Position numbers and translations under genes: made by a program
Notes under the pieces: model-generated
Database searches by the model: none
What the model was told of the DNA's origin: nothing
The model's input: only the letters and a program-made list of their open reading frames with translations
From: Eubacterium sp.
GTDB lineage: Bacteria > Bacillota > Clostridia > Lachnospirales > Lachnospiraceae
DNA length: 40,823 bases
Reading direction: 5' to 3'
Assembly (NCBI GenBank): GCA_022764165.1
Contig: JALERM010000057.1
Span: 2,501 to 43,323, forward strand
Shown here: in pieces, positions 33,578 to 40,823 of the stretch
Layout: every line of letters begins with the position of its first letter
Numbering within the stretch: position 1 is the first letter of the stretch

Positions 33578-35401
33578 ATGTTTTGTAAAAATTGTGGTAA
33601 TGAAATTGAGAACGATGCCGCTTTCTGCCCCCAGTGCGGTTATCGTTTAAAAGAACACACTCCCCAACAGGAGTCACCGGTATGCCCTGTGTGCCATCAC
33701 CCGATCAAGCCCGGAGCTGCTTTCTGTACTTCTTGCGGCGCAGATCTGAGCAATGCTCAACAAGCGACTGATAAGCCGGTGCATACACGCAAAAAACCTC
33801 TGATTATCGGCGGCATTGCCGTTGCTGTACTCGCTGTTGGCGGCATCACCGCCGTGCTGGCTTCATCATTGCCCAAATTGATGTATCGTTCTTCTCCGGA
33901 AAAATATTATCGTTATGCAGAAATACAAAATCTGGAAGATAATGCAGAAATCATAGGAGATCTATATGACTCCTGTCTGGAACAGCAGAAAAAAACTGGG
34001 AAAGGGGCGACTGTAAACCTGACGGCCCGACTTGAGGATGGAGGCCGTTCTCTTCTGGGTACTGTTGTTCCCATGGATTTGTCCTGGCTGAAGGAAATAT
34101 CTCTGAATACCACAGGGCGGTCGGATGAATCTGCTTTTGGAGCAGAATCCACACTAAGTCTGAATGATACCCCGCTGGCTTCTCTCCATCTTTCCGGTGA
34201 TTTTGATCTGCAGGAAATATATATGACAATTCCGGAGATTTCTTCCGATTATCTTGGAATGAATCTGAGCAGTATACTCGGTCAGTACGGAGGAGACTTT
34301 TCTTCTTTACAGTCTTTAGAAGAAATGATGACTGATCTTTCTGAATTTTGCGAAGACGGGGATACGGTAGAAGAACTTCTGGTTCGTTATGGTACTATTG
34401 TTTTTAATCATATTACAGATGTTGAAAAATCCAGTGAAACTCTGGAAATCAACGGTATTTCTGAAAAAGTAACCACACTGGAAGCCCGGATTACTCCTTC
34501 TGATTTTGCAGCAATGGGAAAAGAGATGATCCCTCTCCTTCGGAAAGACGATGATCTTCGTCAGATTATTACCGCCTGTGGAAAAATGGCTGCACTTCAG
34601 GATTCCGGTAATATAGACGGTAATTCCTATTATCAGAAATTTCTTTACCTGCTGGATTCCCTGGAATCAGAACTGAACCAACTGGCCGAGAACGCAGACT
34701 ACAACTATCTGCTCAGTCGTATCTGCATTGGAAAGTCTGATCAGATTGCTGCCCGAACTCTTACTTTGGTTTCCGATGGGGAATACTTACAATTATTATC
34801 ATACAGCAAACCACAGAGCGGAAAGGAATTTGCACTAAACACAAATGTTAATCTGGAAGATTACACGATGACTATATCCGGAAGCGGTACAGTAGCAGGA
34901 AAAAAAGAAAATGCTGATTATACAGTATCAGTAGCTGGAATTCCCTACTTACGCCTGCGTACTTCCGATTTTGATACTGAAAAAGCAAAAAAAGGCTATA
35001 TTAACGGCACGTTCACCGTATCTCCACTGGCAGGTATTTCATCCTTATCGGGAGCAGATGAACTAGCCGGTATTCTGAATAATTACGCATTGAAATTCAA
35101 CTGCAATTCCACGGAAAAATCAAGTCAGATTGAATTTTCTGTAATGAGCAGCGATCTTCCTTTAATTACTTTTTCTTCTGAATATCTGTATGAAAGCAAC
35201 GGCTCTACTGATTTTCCAAAGAGTTCAGATAAAGTTTATAATCTGGAAAACGAAGATGAGATATTACAATATGTTTCTTCCATCAATTGGGATCAGGTTC
35301 TCCAGATTCTGCATAAAACAGAGATTCCGGCAGAATATATGACTGTTCTGGAAAACAGCATTCAGGAAATTCGTTCTGCTCTCAATATGTATAATAACTA
35401 A
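33578..35401 (+). CDS. Double zinc-ribbon membrane protein with large extracellular domain
   Basis: The 607-residue protein opens with two zinc ribbons: Cys3, Cys6, Cys17, Cys20 and Cys36, Cys39, Cys50, Cys53. A basic stretch (HTRKKP) and one membrane helix at about 74-96 follow. The remaining 500 residues are outside and form a Ser/Leu/Glu-rich domain with repeated beta-strand patterns. The layout, cytoplasmic zinc ribbons plus one helix plus a big outer domain, is common in Lachnospiraceae proteins of unknown function and resembles DUF6583-type proteins; I am not sure of that family. AGGAGGG selects the ATG at 33578. It is co-transcribed with the 87-residue protein 16 bp downstream. Confidence 0.8.
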   Translation: MFCKNCGNEIENDAAFCPQCGYRLKEHTPQQESPVCPVCHHPIKPGAAFCTSCGADLSNAQQATDKPVHTRKKPLIIGGIAVAVLAVGGITAVLASSLPKLMYRSSPEKYYRYAEIQNLEDNAEIIGDLYDSCLEQQKKTGKGATVNLTARLEDGGRSLLGTVVPMDLSWLKEISLNTTGRSDESAFGAESTLSLNDTPLASLHLSGDFDLQEIYMTIPEISSDYLGMNLSSILGQYGGDFSSLQSLEEMMTDLSEFCEDGDTVEELLVRYGTIVFNHITDVEKSSETLEINGISEKVTTLEARITPSDFAAMGKEMIPLLRKDDDLRQIITACGKMAALQDSGNIDGNSYYQKFLYLLDSLESELNQLAENADYNYLLSRICIGKSDQIAARTLTLVSDGEYLQLLSYSKPQSGKEFALNTNVNLEDYTMTISGSGTVAGKKENADYTVSVAGIPYLRLRTSDFDTEKAKKGYINGTFTVSPLAGISSLSGADELAGILNNYALKFNCNSTEKSSQIEFSVMSSDLPLITFSSEYLYESNGSTDFPKSSDKVYNLENEDEILQYVSSINWDQVLQILHKTEIPAEYMTVLENSIQEIRSALNMYNN

Positions 35402-35417
35402 CCAGGAGGTAATTTTC

Positions 35418-35681
35418 ATGTTTCGTTTATGGGGCAAAATTTGGACTGACAATCGCATGATCAAAGACACCGTTATCTGCGATGAAACCAATGACACCAG
35501 GACGCATAAAATATTTCATTCTCTGGATGAGATTTGCTACCTTTGGGATTTGAGCAGTCCGATATGGCTGGAAAGCAATATCGCAGAATTCAAACGCCAT
35601 GATAAAACCCGGTTTTATGCAGACAACTTCATTGACTCCATCGACTTCGATTACCTGGAGATACAGATCATTGAAGAATAA
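35418..35681 (+). CDS. Small acidic protein of unknown function
   Basis: I do not recognise this 87-residue protein. It is soluble, rich in Asp, Ile, Trp and aromatic residues (LWGKIWTDNRM, CYLWDLSSPIWL, FIDSIDFDYLEI), with no signal peptide or membrane segment. AGGAGG lies nine bases before the ATG, a strong site that argues for a real gene. It starts 16 bp after the zinc-ribbon gene and is followed by the hairpin at 35700-35727, so the two form an operon and may work together. Confidence 0.8.
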   Translation: MFRLWGKIWTDNRMIKDTVICDETNDTRTHKIFHSLDEICYLWDLSSPIWLESNIAEFKRHDKTRFYADNFIDSIDFDYLEIQIIEE

Positions 35682-35699
35682 TTAAGAATATTTTTCAAT

Positions 35700-35727
35700 T
35701 TGAGGGGGATGATACCATCCCCCTCAA
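35700..35727. terminator. Hairpin between convergent genes
   Basis: A perfect 12-bp stem (TTGAGGGGGATG and CATCCCCCTCAA) with a 4-nt loop sits between the 87-residue gene and the convergent membrane-protein gene. There is no clear U-run on either strand, but position and stability suggest a shared terminator. TCAAGTACGCC at its right edge matches the flank of repeat copy C. Confidence 0.65.
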
Positions 35728-35733
35728 GTACGC

Positions 35734-36411
35734 CTAAATCAGATATTCTCTGATCACTTCTCTCATAATATTTTCTTCTTCCGGTGTCAGCATATGAGAA
35801 AATCTGGTCTTGCTGGCTGCCGTCTGCTGAATTCCGGCGGTCACCCGTTCAATCAGTTCCTCTTTTGCCTGTTTTTTCACTTCTTCCACCTGGACATCAG
35901 GAGCATTCGCTTTAGATGTATTTTCCATATAGTCCATCAGACCATCCAATATCATATCCTCTTTACTGATAAATCCCATAAACTGTTTCATCATCAGCAG
36001 AAGGGCAAATATTCCGGCACCCACCAAAACATACTGATAGCGAATCAATTCTGCTTCTTCATACCGATAGGTTCCATACACTGCAGCCATCATCAGAAGA
36101 AAGCTGAACAATGCACTGTATCCGATTCCCTGTTTCCATCTGGGCAGGCTAATTCCAAGGATCTTACCTCTGACCATCTGTGTCCGTATAAATACTTCCG
36201 GGTTATTGATTTCCTGATTCTTTGTTTTCCGGAGCTTGTACTCATTCAAAAATTCTCTGGTCCATTTACCCTTTGGATCGCTTATCCGGCGCAAATCACG
36301 GGCAGCCCTGCTATAAAAACGGTCTACCATAACGATACAGATTATTCCAAGTATTCCTGCTGTTATCATTCCATAGAGCAGCAGATTCTGTTCCATCCAT
36401 ACATGCAGCAT
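35734..36411 (-). CDS. Membrane protein of unknown function
   Basis: The 225-residue protein has an N-terminal membrane helix (about 10-28), a basic cytoplasmic region, two more helices (about 96-113 and 124-142), and a C-terminal charged helical tail ending EENIMREVIREYLI. I do not recognise a family. GGGGG lies eight bases before the ATG at 36411. It is downstream of mtnN and a doubtful short frame on the same strand. Confidence 0.72.
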   Translation of the reverse strand: MLHVWMEQNLLLYGMITAGILGIICIVMVDRFYSRAARDLRRISDPKGKWTREFLNEYKLRKTKNQEINNPEVFIRTQMVRGKILGISLPRWKQGIGYSALFSFLLMMAAVYGTYRYEEAELIRYQYVLVGAGIFALLLMMKQFMGFISKEDMILDGLMDYMENTSKANAPDVQVEEVKKQAKEELIERVTAGIQQTAASKTRFSHMLTPEEENIMREVIREYLI

Positions 36412-36614
36412 ATGTGATTACCCCCTGAATTATTTTTCAGCCACCGAAAAAAGTCCCGGGTCTTCTCAATGGCTTCTGGAGATATTATATCGTCCACATA
36501 CCAGATTTGAAACAAAAATCGTTCGCCAAATTCCCCTTTATTCTGCCGGTCCCCATAATTTTCAATAAGAACAGGAAACCTTATTTCTGTCTTATAATTC
36601 CCGCAGCATCTCAC
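36366..36614 (-). pseudogene. Short open frame between mtnN and the membrane-protein gene, possibly a remnant
   Basis: An 82-codon frame from a GTG at 36614 overlaps the mtnN end and the start of the next gene. Its middle (about residues 9-60, with RFPVLIENYG, FLFQIWYVDD and TRDFFRWLK) reads like real protein, but no good ribosome site precedes any start, and both ends overlap neighbours. It could be a decayed gene, a frame with an unusual start, or chance. Confidence 0.3.
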
Positions 36615-37290
36615 CTACCAGATTCACACAGTGCTGTGCAGCCTGTCTTTCGAAGGTTGGATAATCCATCGTTGCACTGTTATCTGCTTTATCAGAAATT
36701 GCACGAACTACAACAAAAGGAATTCCATTCAAATAAGCGGCCTGTGCAATTGATGCTCCCTCCATCTCTGTACAATAGCCTGCAAATTCTTTGATAATTT
36801 CATTTTTCACCTCTGCTCTGGCAACAAACTGATCACCGCTTACAATTCTTCCTTCAAACACCTGAATATCAGGATTTACTTTTTGACATACCCGAACTGC
36901 TGTCTCACGCAGTGCTGCATTAGCAACAAAAGAAAAAACTTTCATTCCCGGAATCTGTCCCTTTGGATATCCAAATTCCACCGCATCCATATCATGCTGA
37001 AGAGCATCCGTAGATACAACAATATCTCCAATATTAATCTCATTTCTCAAGGAACCTGCAATACCTGTATTAATAACCGCTTCTACTTCAAATACATCTG
37101 CAAGAATCTGAGTACAGACCGCCGCATTCACCTTACCAATACCAGAACGTACAACAACAACATCCTTTCCGTTCAATTTTCCCTGATAAAACTCCATAGA
37201 TGCTTTATTAACCCGTGTCACACCTGTCATCTGCTCTTTTAAAGCATCTACCTCTATATCCATAGCTCCTATAATTCCAATTCTATTCAT
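36592..37290 (-). CDS. mtnN: 5'-methylthioadenosine/S-adenosylhomocysteine nucleosidase
   Basis: The 232-residue enzyme cleaves methylthioadenosine and S-adenosylhomocysteine to adenine and the thioribose product, feeding methyl and quorum-signal metabolism. Catalytic residues are visible: Glu12 (GAMDIEVDAL), the Met176-Glu177 pair in CTEMEGASIAQ and Asp200 in RAISDKAD. NTGIAGSL at 74-81 is the phosphate-loop-like family motif. GGAGG lies six bases before the ATG at 37290, which is chosen over an adjacent ATG and a longer frame. It has its own promoter, back to back with that of the TSCPD gene. Confidence 0.96.
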   Translation of the reverse strand: MNRIGIIGAMDIEVDALKEQMTGVTRVNKASMEFYQGKLNGKDVVVVRSGIGKVNAAVCTQILADVFEVEAVINTGIAGSLRNEINIGDIVVSTDALQHDMDAVEFGYPKGQIPGMKVFSFVANAALRETAVRVCQKVNPDIQVFEGRIVSGDQFVARAEVKNEIIKEFAGYCTEMEGASIAQAAYLNGIPFVVVRAISDKADNSATMDYPTFERQAAQHCVNLVGEMLREL

Positions 37291-37328
37291 CATAAACCTC
37301 CATAGATTACTCAATATTTACGTTTTTC

Positions 37329-37358
37329 ATTATAGCATGAATCCATGTTATTCCTCAA
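37329..37358 (-). promoter_or_regulatory. Promoter of mtnN
   Basis: TTGAGG, an 18-bp spacer and a perfect TATAAT, 38 bp before the mtnN start. Confidence 0.68.
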
Positions 37359-37378
37359 GGTGGTAAAATAGGTTACTG

Positions 37379-37407
37379 TTTACGAATCGTTCTTTGTCTG
37401 CTATAAT
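37379..37407 (+). promoter_or_regulatory. Promoter of the TSCPD gene
   Basis: TTTACG, a 17-bp spacer and a perfect TATAAT, 64 bp before the TSCPD gene start. Confidence 0.68.
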
Positions 37408-37471
37408 CTTTTAAGAATCATCGGCAGAAATATCTGCCTGTTCTCAATACAAAAGCAAAGGAGTGATTATC

Positions 37472-37711
37472 ATGGTATTTAAAACAAAAGGTACTTGTTC
37501 CTCACAGATCAGTTTTGATATTGTGGATGGAAAACTTCATAATGTAATATTCACAGGAGGATGTAACGGAAACCTGAAGGGAATCGGAGCTCTGGTAGAA
37601 GGTCAAGACGCAAAAGACGTAGCTGCCCGTCTGGAAGGAATCCGCTGCGGATTTAAATCTACTTCATGCCCGGATCAGTTATCCCAGGCAATCAAACAGG
37701 CACTGAACTAA
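37472..37711 (+). CDS. TSCPD domain protein (TIGR03905 type)
   Basis: This 79-residue protein is a stand-alone TSCPD domain, with the name-giving motif TSCPDQL at the C-terminal end and conserved cysteines in GTCSSQISF, GGCNGNLKGI and GIRCGFK. The domain also occurs at the C-terminus of some ribonucleotide reductases; the stand-alone form has no known function. The cysteines suggest metal binding. AAAGGAG lies before the ATG at 37472. It is a single-gene unit with its own promoter and terminator. Confidence 0.9.
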   Translation: MVFKTKGTCSSQISFDIVDGKLHNVIFTGGCNGNLKGIGALVEGQDAKDVAARLEGIRCGFKSTSCPDQLSQAIKQALN

Positions 37712-37713
37712 TG

Positions 37714-37751
37714 AACAGGCTGCTGTACCTGCAAGAGTACAGCGGCCTGTT
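37714..37751. terminator. Terminator between the TSCPD and metallo-hydrolase genes
   Basis: A 15-bp stem with one mismatch (AACAGGCTGCTGTAC and GTACAGCGGCCTGTT) and an 8-nt loop, between convergent genes. A TTTAATTT tail follows on the plus strand. Confidence 0.8.
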
Positions 37752-37765
37752 TAATTTGACTATAC

Positions 37766-39364
37766 TTACCGATCCCATTTATCACAAAGATTCAAAATCT
37801 GGCTGGTAAACTTCGCCAGATCTTTATTAGCCCCACCTTCATTGTGGCGAATGACAGTAAGAAGCCGCTGACCTGCTGCGAGAAGACGCTGATAGGCTCC
37901 TGATGCCTGTGCCTTTTTAGCCTTCTGCTGCATTTTTACACCATCCGGACATTCTAAGAATTTTCCTGTTTTCAGATCATATAATGCCCCACTGAAAGGG
38001 GCCATTGCCTGATAGTGCAGTTCATTTTCCAACCTTGCTGCAAATGTTTCACAGGATTCCGTTTCTCCATGACACACAAACACCTGATCCGGTTTGTGAA
38101 TGAATGCGGAAGCCCATTCCATAAGACCCTTGTCATCTGCATGGCCGCTCACACCAGGCAATACCCGAATCTCTGCATTCACCTGTATCTCTTCTCCAAA
38201 AAGCTTCAGACTCTCAACACCTTCTACTAACGCCCTGCCCGGAGTTCCCACAGCCTGATACCCGACAAATAAAATAGTACACTCTTTTCTCCAGAGATTA
38301 TGTTTCAGATGGTGTTTAATCCGCCCCGCATCGCACATTCCGCTGGCTGATATAATCACCTTGGGACGCTGATCAAAGTTAATAGCTTTTGAATCTTCAC
38401 TGGTTACGGAAAGTTTCAATGAAGGAAATGCCACCGGATTGATTCCTCTCTCCACTAGCTCCATTGCTTCCTGATCAAAACATTCACGGTAATGTTCACG
38501 AAATACACTGGTGGCTTCCACTGCCAGAGGACTGTCCACAACAACCGGAAAATCATCGTGGTTCCGTATCAGTTTATCCTCTTTGATTTTACGAATAAAG
38601 TACAGTATTTCCTGTGTCCTTCCCACTGCAAACGAAGGAATCACCACATTGCCGCCTCTGTCAAAGGTCTTCTGCATAATATCAGCCAGAGCCTGAATAT
38701 AATCCAGCGGAATCTCATGTGTCCGGTTCCCATACGTTGATTCCATCACTACGTAATCCGCAGTCTGCAAGTATTCAGGATCCTTGATCAATGGCTGATT
38801 TTTATTTCCAATGTCGCCTGAGAATACAATTTTCTTCTCCACACCGTCTTCTTGCAGCCACAATTCTATACTGGCTGACCCCAGTAAATGCCCTGCATCC
38901 GTAAAACGCACCCGGATTCCGTCCGCAATAGAAATGATCTGATGATACGCACAGCCAACCAGACAGCTGATAGCACCCAAAGCATCTTCCATATCATAAA
39001 GAGGCTGAACATCTTCTTTTCCGGCACGTTTTCCTTTTCGATTCTTCCATTCCGCTTCAAACATCTGAATATGTGCACTGTCACGCAGCATAATATCGCA
39101 CAAATCCGCTGTAGCATATGTGGTGTAAATCTCTCCGCGGAAACCCCTTCCATAAAGCAGAGGAAGCAGCCCGGAATGATCAATATGTGCATGTGTCAGC
39201 AGCACAAAATCCAAATCCGAAGCAGGAACCGGTATCTCTCTGTTCTCATAATAATTCGGTCCCTGTTCCATTCCATAATCAACCAGAAAACGCTTCCCGG
39301 CTGCTTCCAGATAATAGCAGCTTCCAGTAACCTCATGTGCCGCCCCAATAAACATTAACTGCAT
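37766..39364 (-). CDS. Beta-CASP metallo-beta-lactamase-fold RNase-like protein
   Basis: The 532-residue protein has the metal-binding motif THAHIDHSG (His58, His60, Asp62, His63), GDIGN and ESTYGNRTH typical of RNA-processing metallo-hydrolases. The beta-CASP domain is inserted in the middle ([14 protein letters not shown], then [16 protein letters not shown]). [12 protein letters not shown] near the C-terminus supplies a further metal ligand. The family includes CPSF73-like and YSH1-like nucleases, so RNA cleavage is likely; the target is unknown. AAGGAGG before the ATG at 39364 selects this start. It is transcribed away from murG. Confidence 0.93.
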   Translation of the reverse strand: MQLMFIGAAHEVTGSCYYLEAAGKRFLVDYGMEQGPNYYENREIPVPASDLDFVLLTHAHIDHSGLLPLLYGRGFRGEIYTTYATADLCDIMLRDSAHIQMFEAEWKNRKGKRAGKEDVQPLYDMEDALGAISCLVGCAYHQIISIADGIRVRFTDAGHLLGSASIELWLQEDGVEKKIVFSGDIGNKNQPLIKDPEYLQTADYVVMESTYGNRTHEIPLDYIQALADIMQKTFDRGGNVVIPSFAVGRTQEILYFIRKIKEDKLIRNHDDFPVVVDSPLAVEATSVFREHYRECFDQEAMELVERGINPVAFPSLKLSVTSEDSKAINFDQRPKVIISASGMCDAGRIKHHLKHNLWRKECTILFVGYQAVGTPGRALVEGVESLKLFGEEIQVNAEIRVLPGVSGHADDKGLMEWASAFIHKPDQVFVCHGETESCETFAARLENELHYQAMAPFSGALYDLKTGKFLECPDGVKMQQKAKKAQASGAYQRLLAAGQRLLTVIRHNEGGANKDLAKFTSQILNLCDKWDR

Positions 39365-39398
39365 ACTACTCCTCCTTCTCACACTTTTACTTATTTTT

Positions 39399-39427
39399 AT
39401 TATACGCTGTATGGGAATCTAATGCAA
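39399..39427 (-). promoter_or_regulatory. Promoter of the metallo-hydrolase gene
   Basis: TTGCAT, a 17-bp spacer and a perfect TATAAT. Its -35 box lies only 3 bp from the murG -35 box, so the two promoters are back to back. Confidence 0.6.
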
Positions 39428-39430
39428 ACC

Positions 39431-39459
39431 TTGACTTTTTTATCCACCCGATTAATAAT
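39431..39459 (+). promoter_or_regulatory. Promoter of murG
   Basis: TTGACT, a 17-bp spacer and AATAAT, 75 bp before the murG start. Confidence 0.6.
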
Positions 39460-39534
39460 ATGATTATGAGAATAAAACCCGATTGGGATATATTTCGAAT
39501 GTTATTTTTGAAAATTCAGGAGGATATTAAGAAT

Positions 39535-40596
39535 ATGAAACATATCGTTCTTACCGGCGGTGGAACTGCAGGTCACGTTACTCCAAATATTGCCATGATT
39601 CCACTTCTTAAGGAAAAAGAATTTAAGATTTCCTATATTGGTTCTTACGATGGAATTGAAAAAAAATTAATTGAAGAAATGGGAATCCCTTATTATGGAA
39701 TTTCTTCAGGAAAACTCAGACGTTACTTTGATCCCAAAAACTTTACAGATCCTTTTAAAGTACTGAAAGGATATATGGAAGCACGGAAACTATTAAAGAC
39801 ACTGAAACCAGATGTTGTCTTTTCAAAAGGCGGTTTTGTCACCGTTCCTGTTGTCATCGCAGCAAAACACCGGAACATTCCTGCTATCATCCATGAATCA
39901 GACATGACTCCAGGTCTTGCCAATAAACTGTGTATTCCTTCCGCAGTCAAAGTATGCTGCAACTTTCCGGAAACCGTCAGCAAACTCCCCGCTGACAAAG
40001 CAGTACTTACCGGAACCCCTATCCGTCAGGAACTGCTGAAAGGAGATCGACAGAAAGCCCTGGCATTCACCGGTCTTTCTGGAAATAAACCGGTTCTTAT
40101 GATCATTGGCGGAAGTCTGGGATCTGTAGCTGTCAATACAGCCGTACGCCAGATTCTTCCTGAACTTCTGAAAGAATTTGATGTTGTTCACCTTTGCGGT
40201 AAAGGAAAACTTGATGAATCACTCACCAACACGGAAGGATACGTTCAGTACGAGTATATTAAAGAAGAACTTTCAGACCTTTTTGCACTTGCAGATCTGG
40301 TAATCTCAAGAGCCGGAGCCAACGCAATCTGTGAAATCAGTGCTCTGAAAAAACCGAATCTTCTGATTCCACTTTCCGCAAATGCCAGCCGCGGAGACCA
40401 GATTCTCAACGCCCGTTCCTTCGAACGCCTGGGATACAGCAAAGTCCTGGAGGAAGAAGAACTGACTCAGGAAACCCTCCTTCAGGCCATACAAACCCTC
40501 TACCAGAACCGTGAAGACTACATCACCGCCATGAGTCAAAGCAACCAGATGGACTCCATAGGAAGAATCGTAGACCTGATCTGCCAGTACGCATAA
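39535..40596 (+). CDS. murG: Undecaprenyl-PP-MurNAc-pentapeptide GlcNAc transferase
   Basis: The 353-residue enzyme adds GlcNAc to lipid I to make lipid II on the inner membrane face. Motifs are [11 protein letters not shown] at 8-18, the middle [14 protein letters not shown] and [12 protein letters not shown], and in the C-terminal half [23 protein letters not shown] and [11 protein letters not shown]. The frame is open 25 codons upstream, but the family N-terminus begins at the ATG at 39535. AGGAGG is 11 bases upstream, a rather long spacing. No other cell-division or wall genes are next to it, unlike the usual murG cluster. Confidence 0.95.
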   Translation: MKHIVLTGGGTAGHVTPNIAMIPLLKEKEFKISYIGSYDGIEKKLIEEMGIPYYGISSGKLRRYFDPKNFTDPFKVLKGYMEARKLLKTLKPDVVFSKGGFVTVPVVIAAKHRNIPAIIHESDMTPGLANKLCIPSAVKVCCNFPETVSKLPADKAVLTGTPIRQELLKGDRQKALAFTGLSGNKPVLMIIGGSLGSVAVNTAVRQILPELLKEFDVVHLCGKGKLDESLTNTEGYVQYEYIKEELSDLFALADLVISRAGANAICEISALKKPNLLIPLSANASRGDQILNARSFERLGYSKVLEEEELTQETLLQAIQTLYQNREDYITAMSQSNQMDSIGRIVDLICQYA

Positions 40597-40735
40597 ATGA
40601 TACAAATAAGCAAAATAAAAACTATGATAATATACGTTTAACATACACCCTTCCCCGGGCGCACTTTGTTTCGTTTGGATAAAACAGGAGAATCTCTGTG
40701 ATTTTCAGAAGCATTGGGGAAAGCGAGTCCGAAAA

Positions 40736-40801
40736 TATGCACTTAGCAAGACTTTGGCGCGAAGGCTCTCCTGAGCGTCAATTAGTCGCGCTTAGTGCAT
40801 A
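40736..40801. other. Long imperfect hairpin downstream of murG (possible structured RNA or repeat)
   Basis: Outer arms TATGCACTTAGC and GCTTAGTGCATA pair over 12 bp with one mismatch. Inside, GACT pairs with AGTC, TTGGCG with CGTCAA (one G-U), and CTC with GAG around a TCCT loop. The 40597-40735 stretch before it has no gene and includes TTCCCC at 40651 and GGGGAA at 40716, which could extend the structure. No clear promoter or U-run was found. Confidence 0.5.
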
Positions 40802-40823
40802 GTTGAGGAGGAGCGGCCTGCTT

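Noticed and set aside
37312-37471. Riboswitch upstream of mtnN or the TSCPD gene
   Set aside because: Both promoters leave leaders of about 30-57 nt, too short and without conserved aptamer features.
1-40823. CRISPR arrays, tRNA or rRNA genes, insertion sequences
   Set aside because: No regularly spaced direct repeats, cloverleaf sequences, rRNA-like stretches or transposase motifs were found by reading both strands.

Overview
The window looks like a chromosomal segment from a low-to-mid GC anaerobic Firmicute of the Lachnospiraceae, most likely Blautia or a close relative. The reasons are AGGAGG-type ribosome sites, sigma-A promoters, a split transketolase, a YyaC-type spore protease, LplB/YtcP-type sugar permeases with no ATPase of their own, and CdaR/LacI regulators. 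No rRNA, tRNA, CRISPR array, prophage or insertion sequence was seen. Genus placement is inference from protein style.

Layout. 1-2.8 kb: minus-strand envelope operon (LysM protein with a degraded JAB/MPN domain, DUF5711-like protein, CvpA-like protein cut by the window edge). 2.9-4.3 kb: yyaC and an HD-domain gene that converge and overlap by 130 bp. 4.4-8.4 kb: pentose-phosphate operon (transaldolase/FSA, transketolase N and C subunits) with an upstream LacI regulator. 8.5-12.3 kb: pfkA, then dnaX-ybaB-recR. 12.4-18 kb: asnB, an aconitase-family hydratase and its CdaR/PucR-type regulator. 18-26.8 kb: carbohydrate locus with an MsmX-type ATPase, divergent yesL, a LacI regulator, an intracellular GH32 fructosidase, a lipoprotein substrate-binding protein and two permeases. 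27-33.4 kb: histidine kinase, response regulator, two ABC-2 type permeases and an ATPase, all on the minus strand. 33.5-36.4 kb: a zinc-ribbon membrane protein with a small partner, and a membrane protein of unknown function. 36.6-40.6 kb: mtnN, a TSCPD protein, a beta-CASP metallo-hydrolase and murG. The last 190 bases hold no gene but a long imperfect hairpin.

How it fits together. The carbohydrate locus looks complete for an oligofructoside or sucrose-like substrate: lipoprotein capture, import through two permeases, energising by the separate MsmX-type ATPase, and cytoplasmic hydrolysis by GH32. Candidate LacI-type operators lie at both the regulator promoter and the transporter promoter. 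The hexoses would feed PfkA and the transketolase/transaldolase operon. The kinase, regulator and ABC genes look like a self-contained sense-and-export module.

Most unusual signals: (1) a 31-32 bp element present three times between minus-strand genes, with a hairpin whose substitutions keep pairing only if read as minus-strand RNA; (2) one copy sits in a leader that starts at a strong promoter and runs straight through a terminator-like hairpin before the HD gene; (3) a JAB/MPN domain that has lost its metal ligands and is fused to a membrane segment and LysM; (4) a 66-nt structured sequence at the right edge; (5) paired LacI-type operators 190 bp apart around the transporter promoter.
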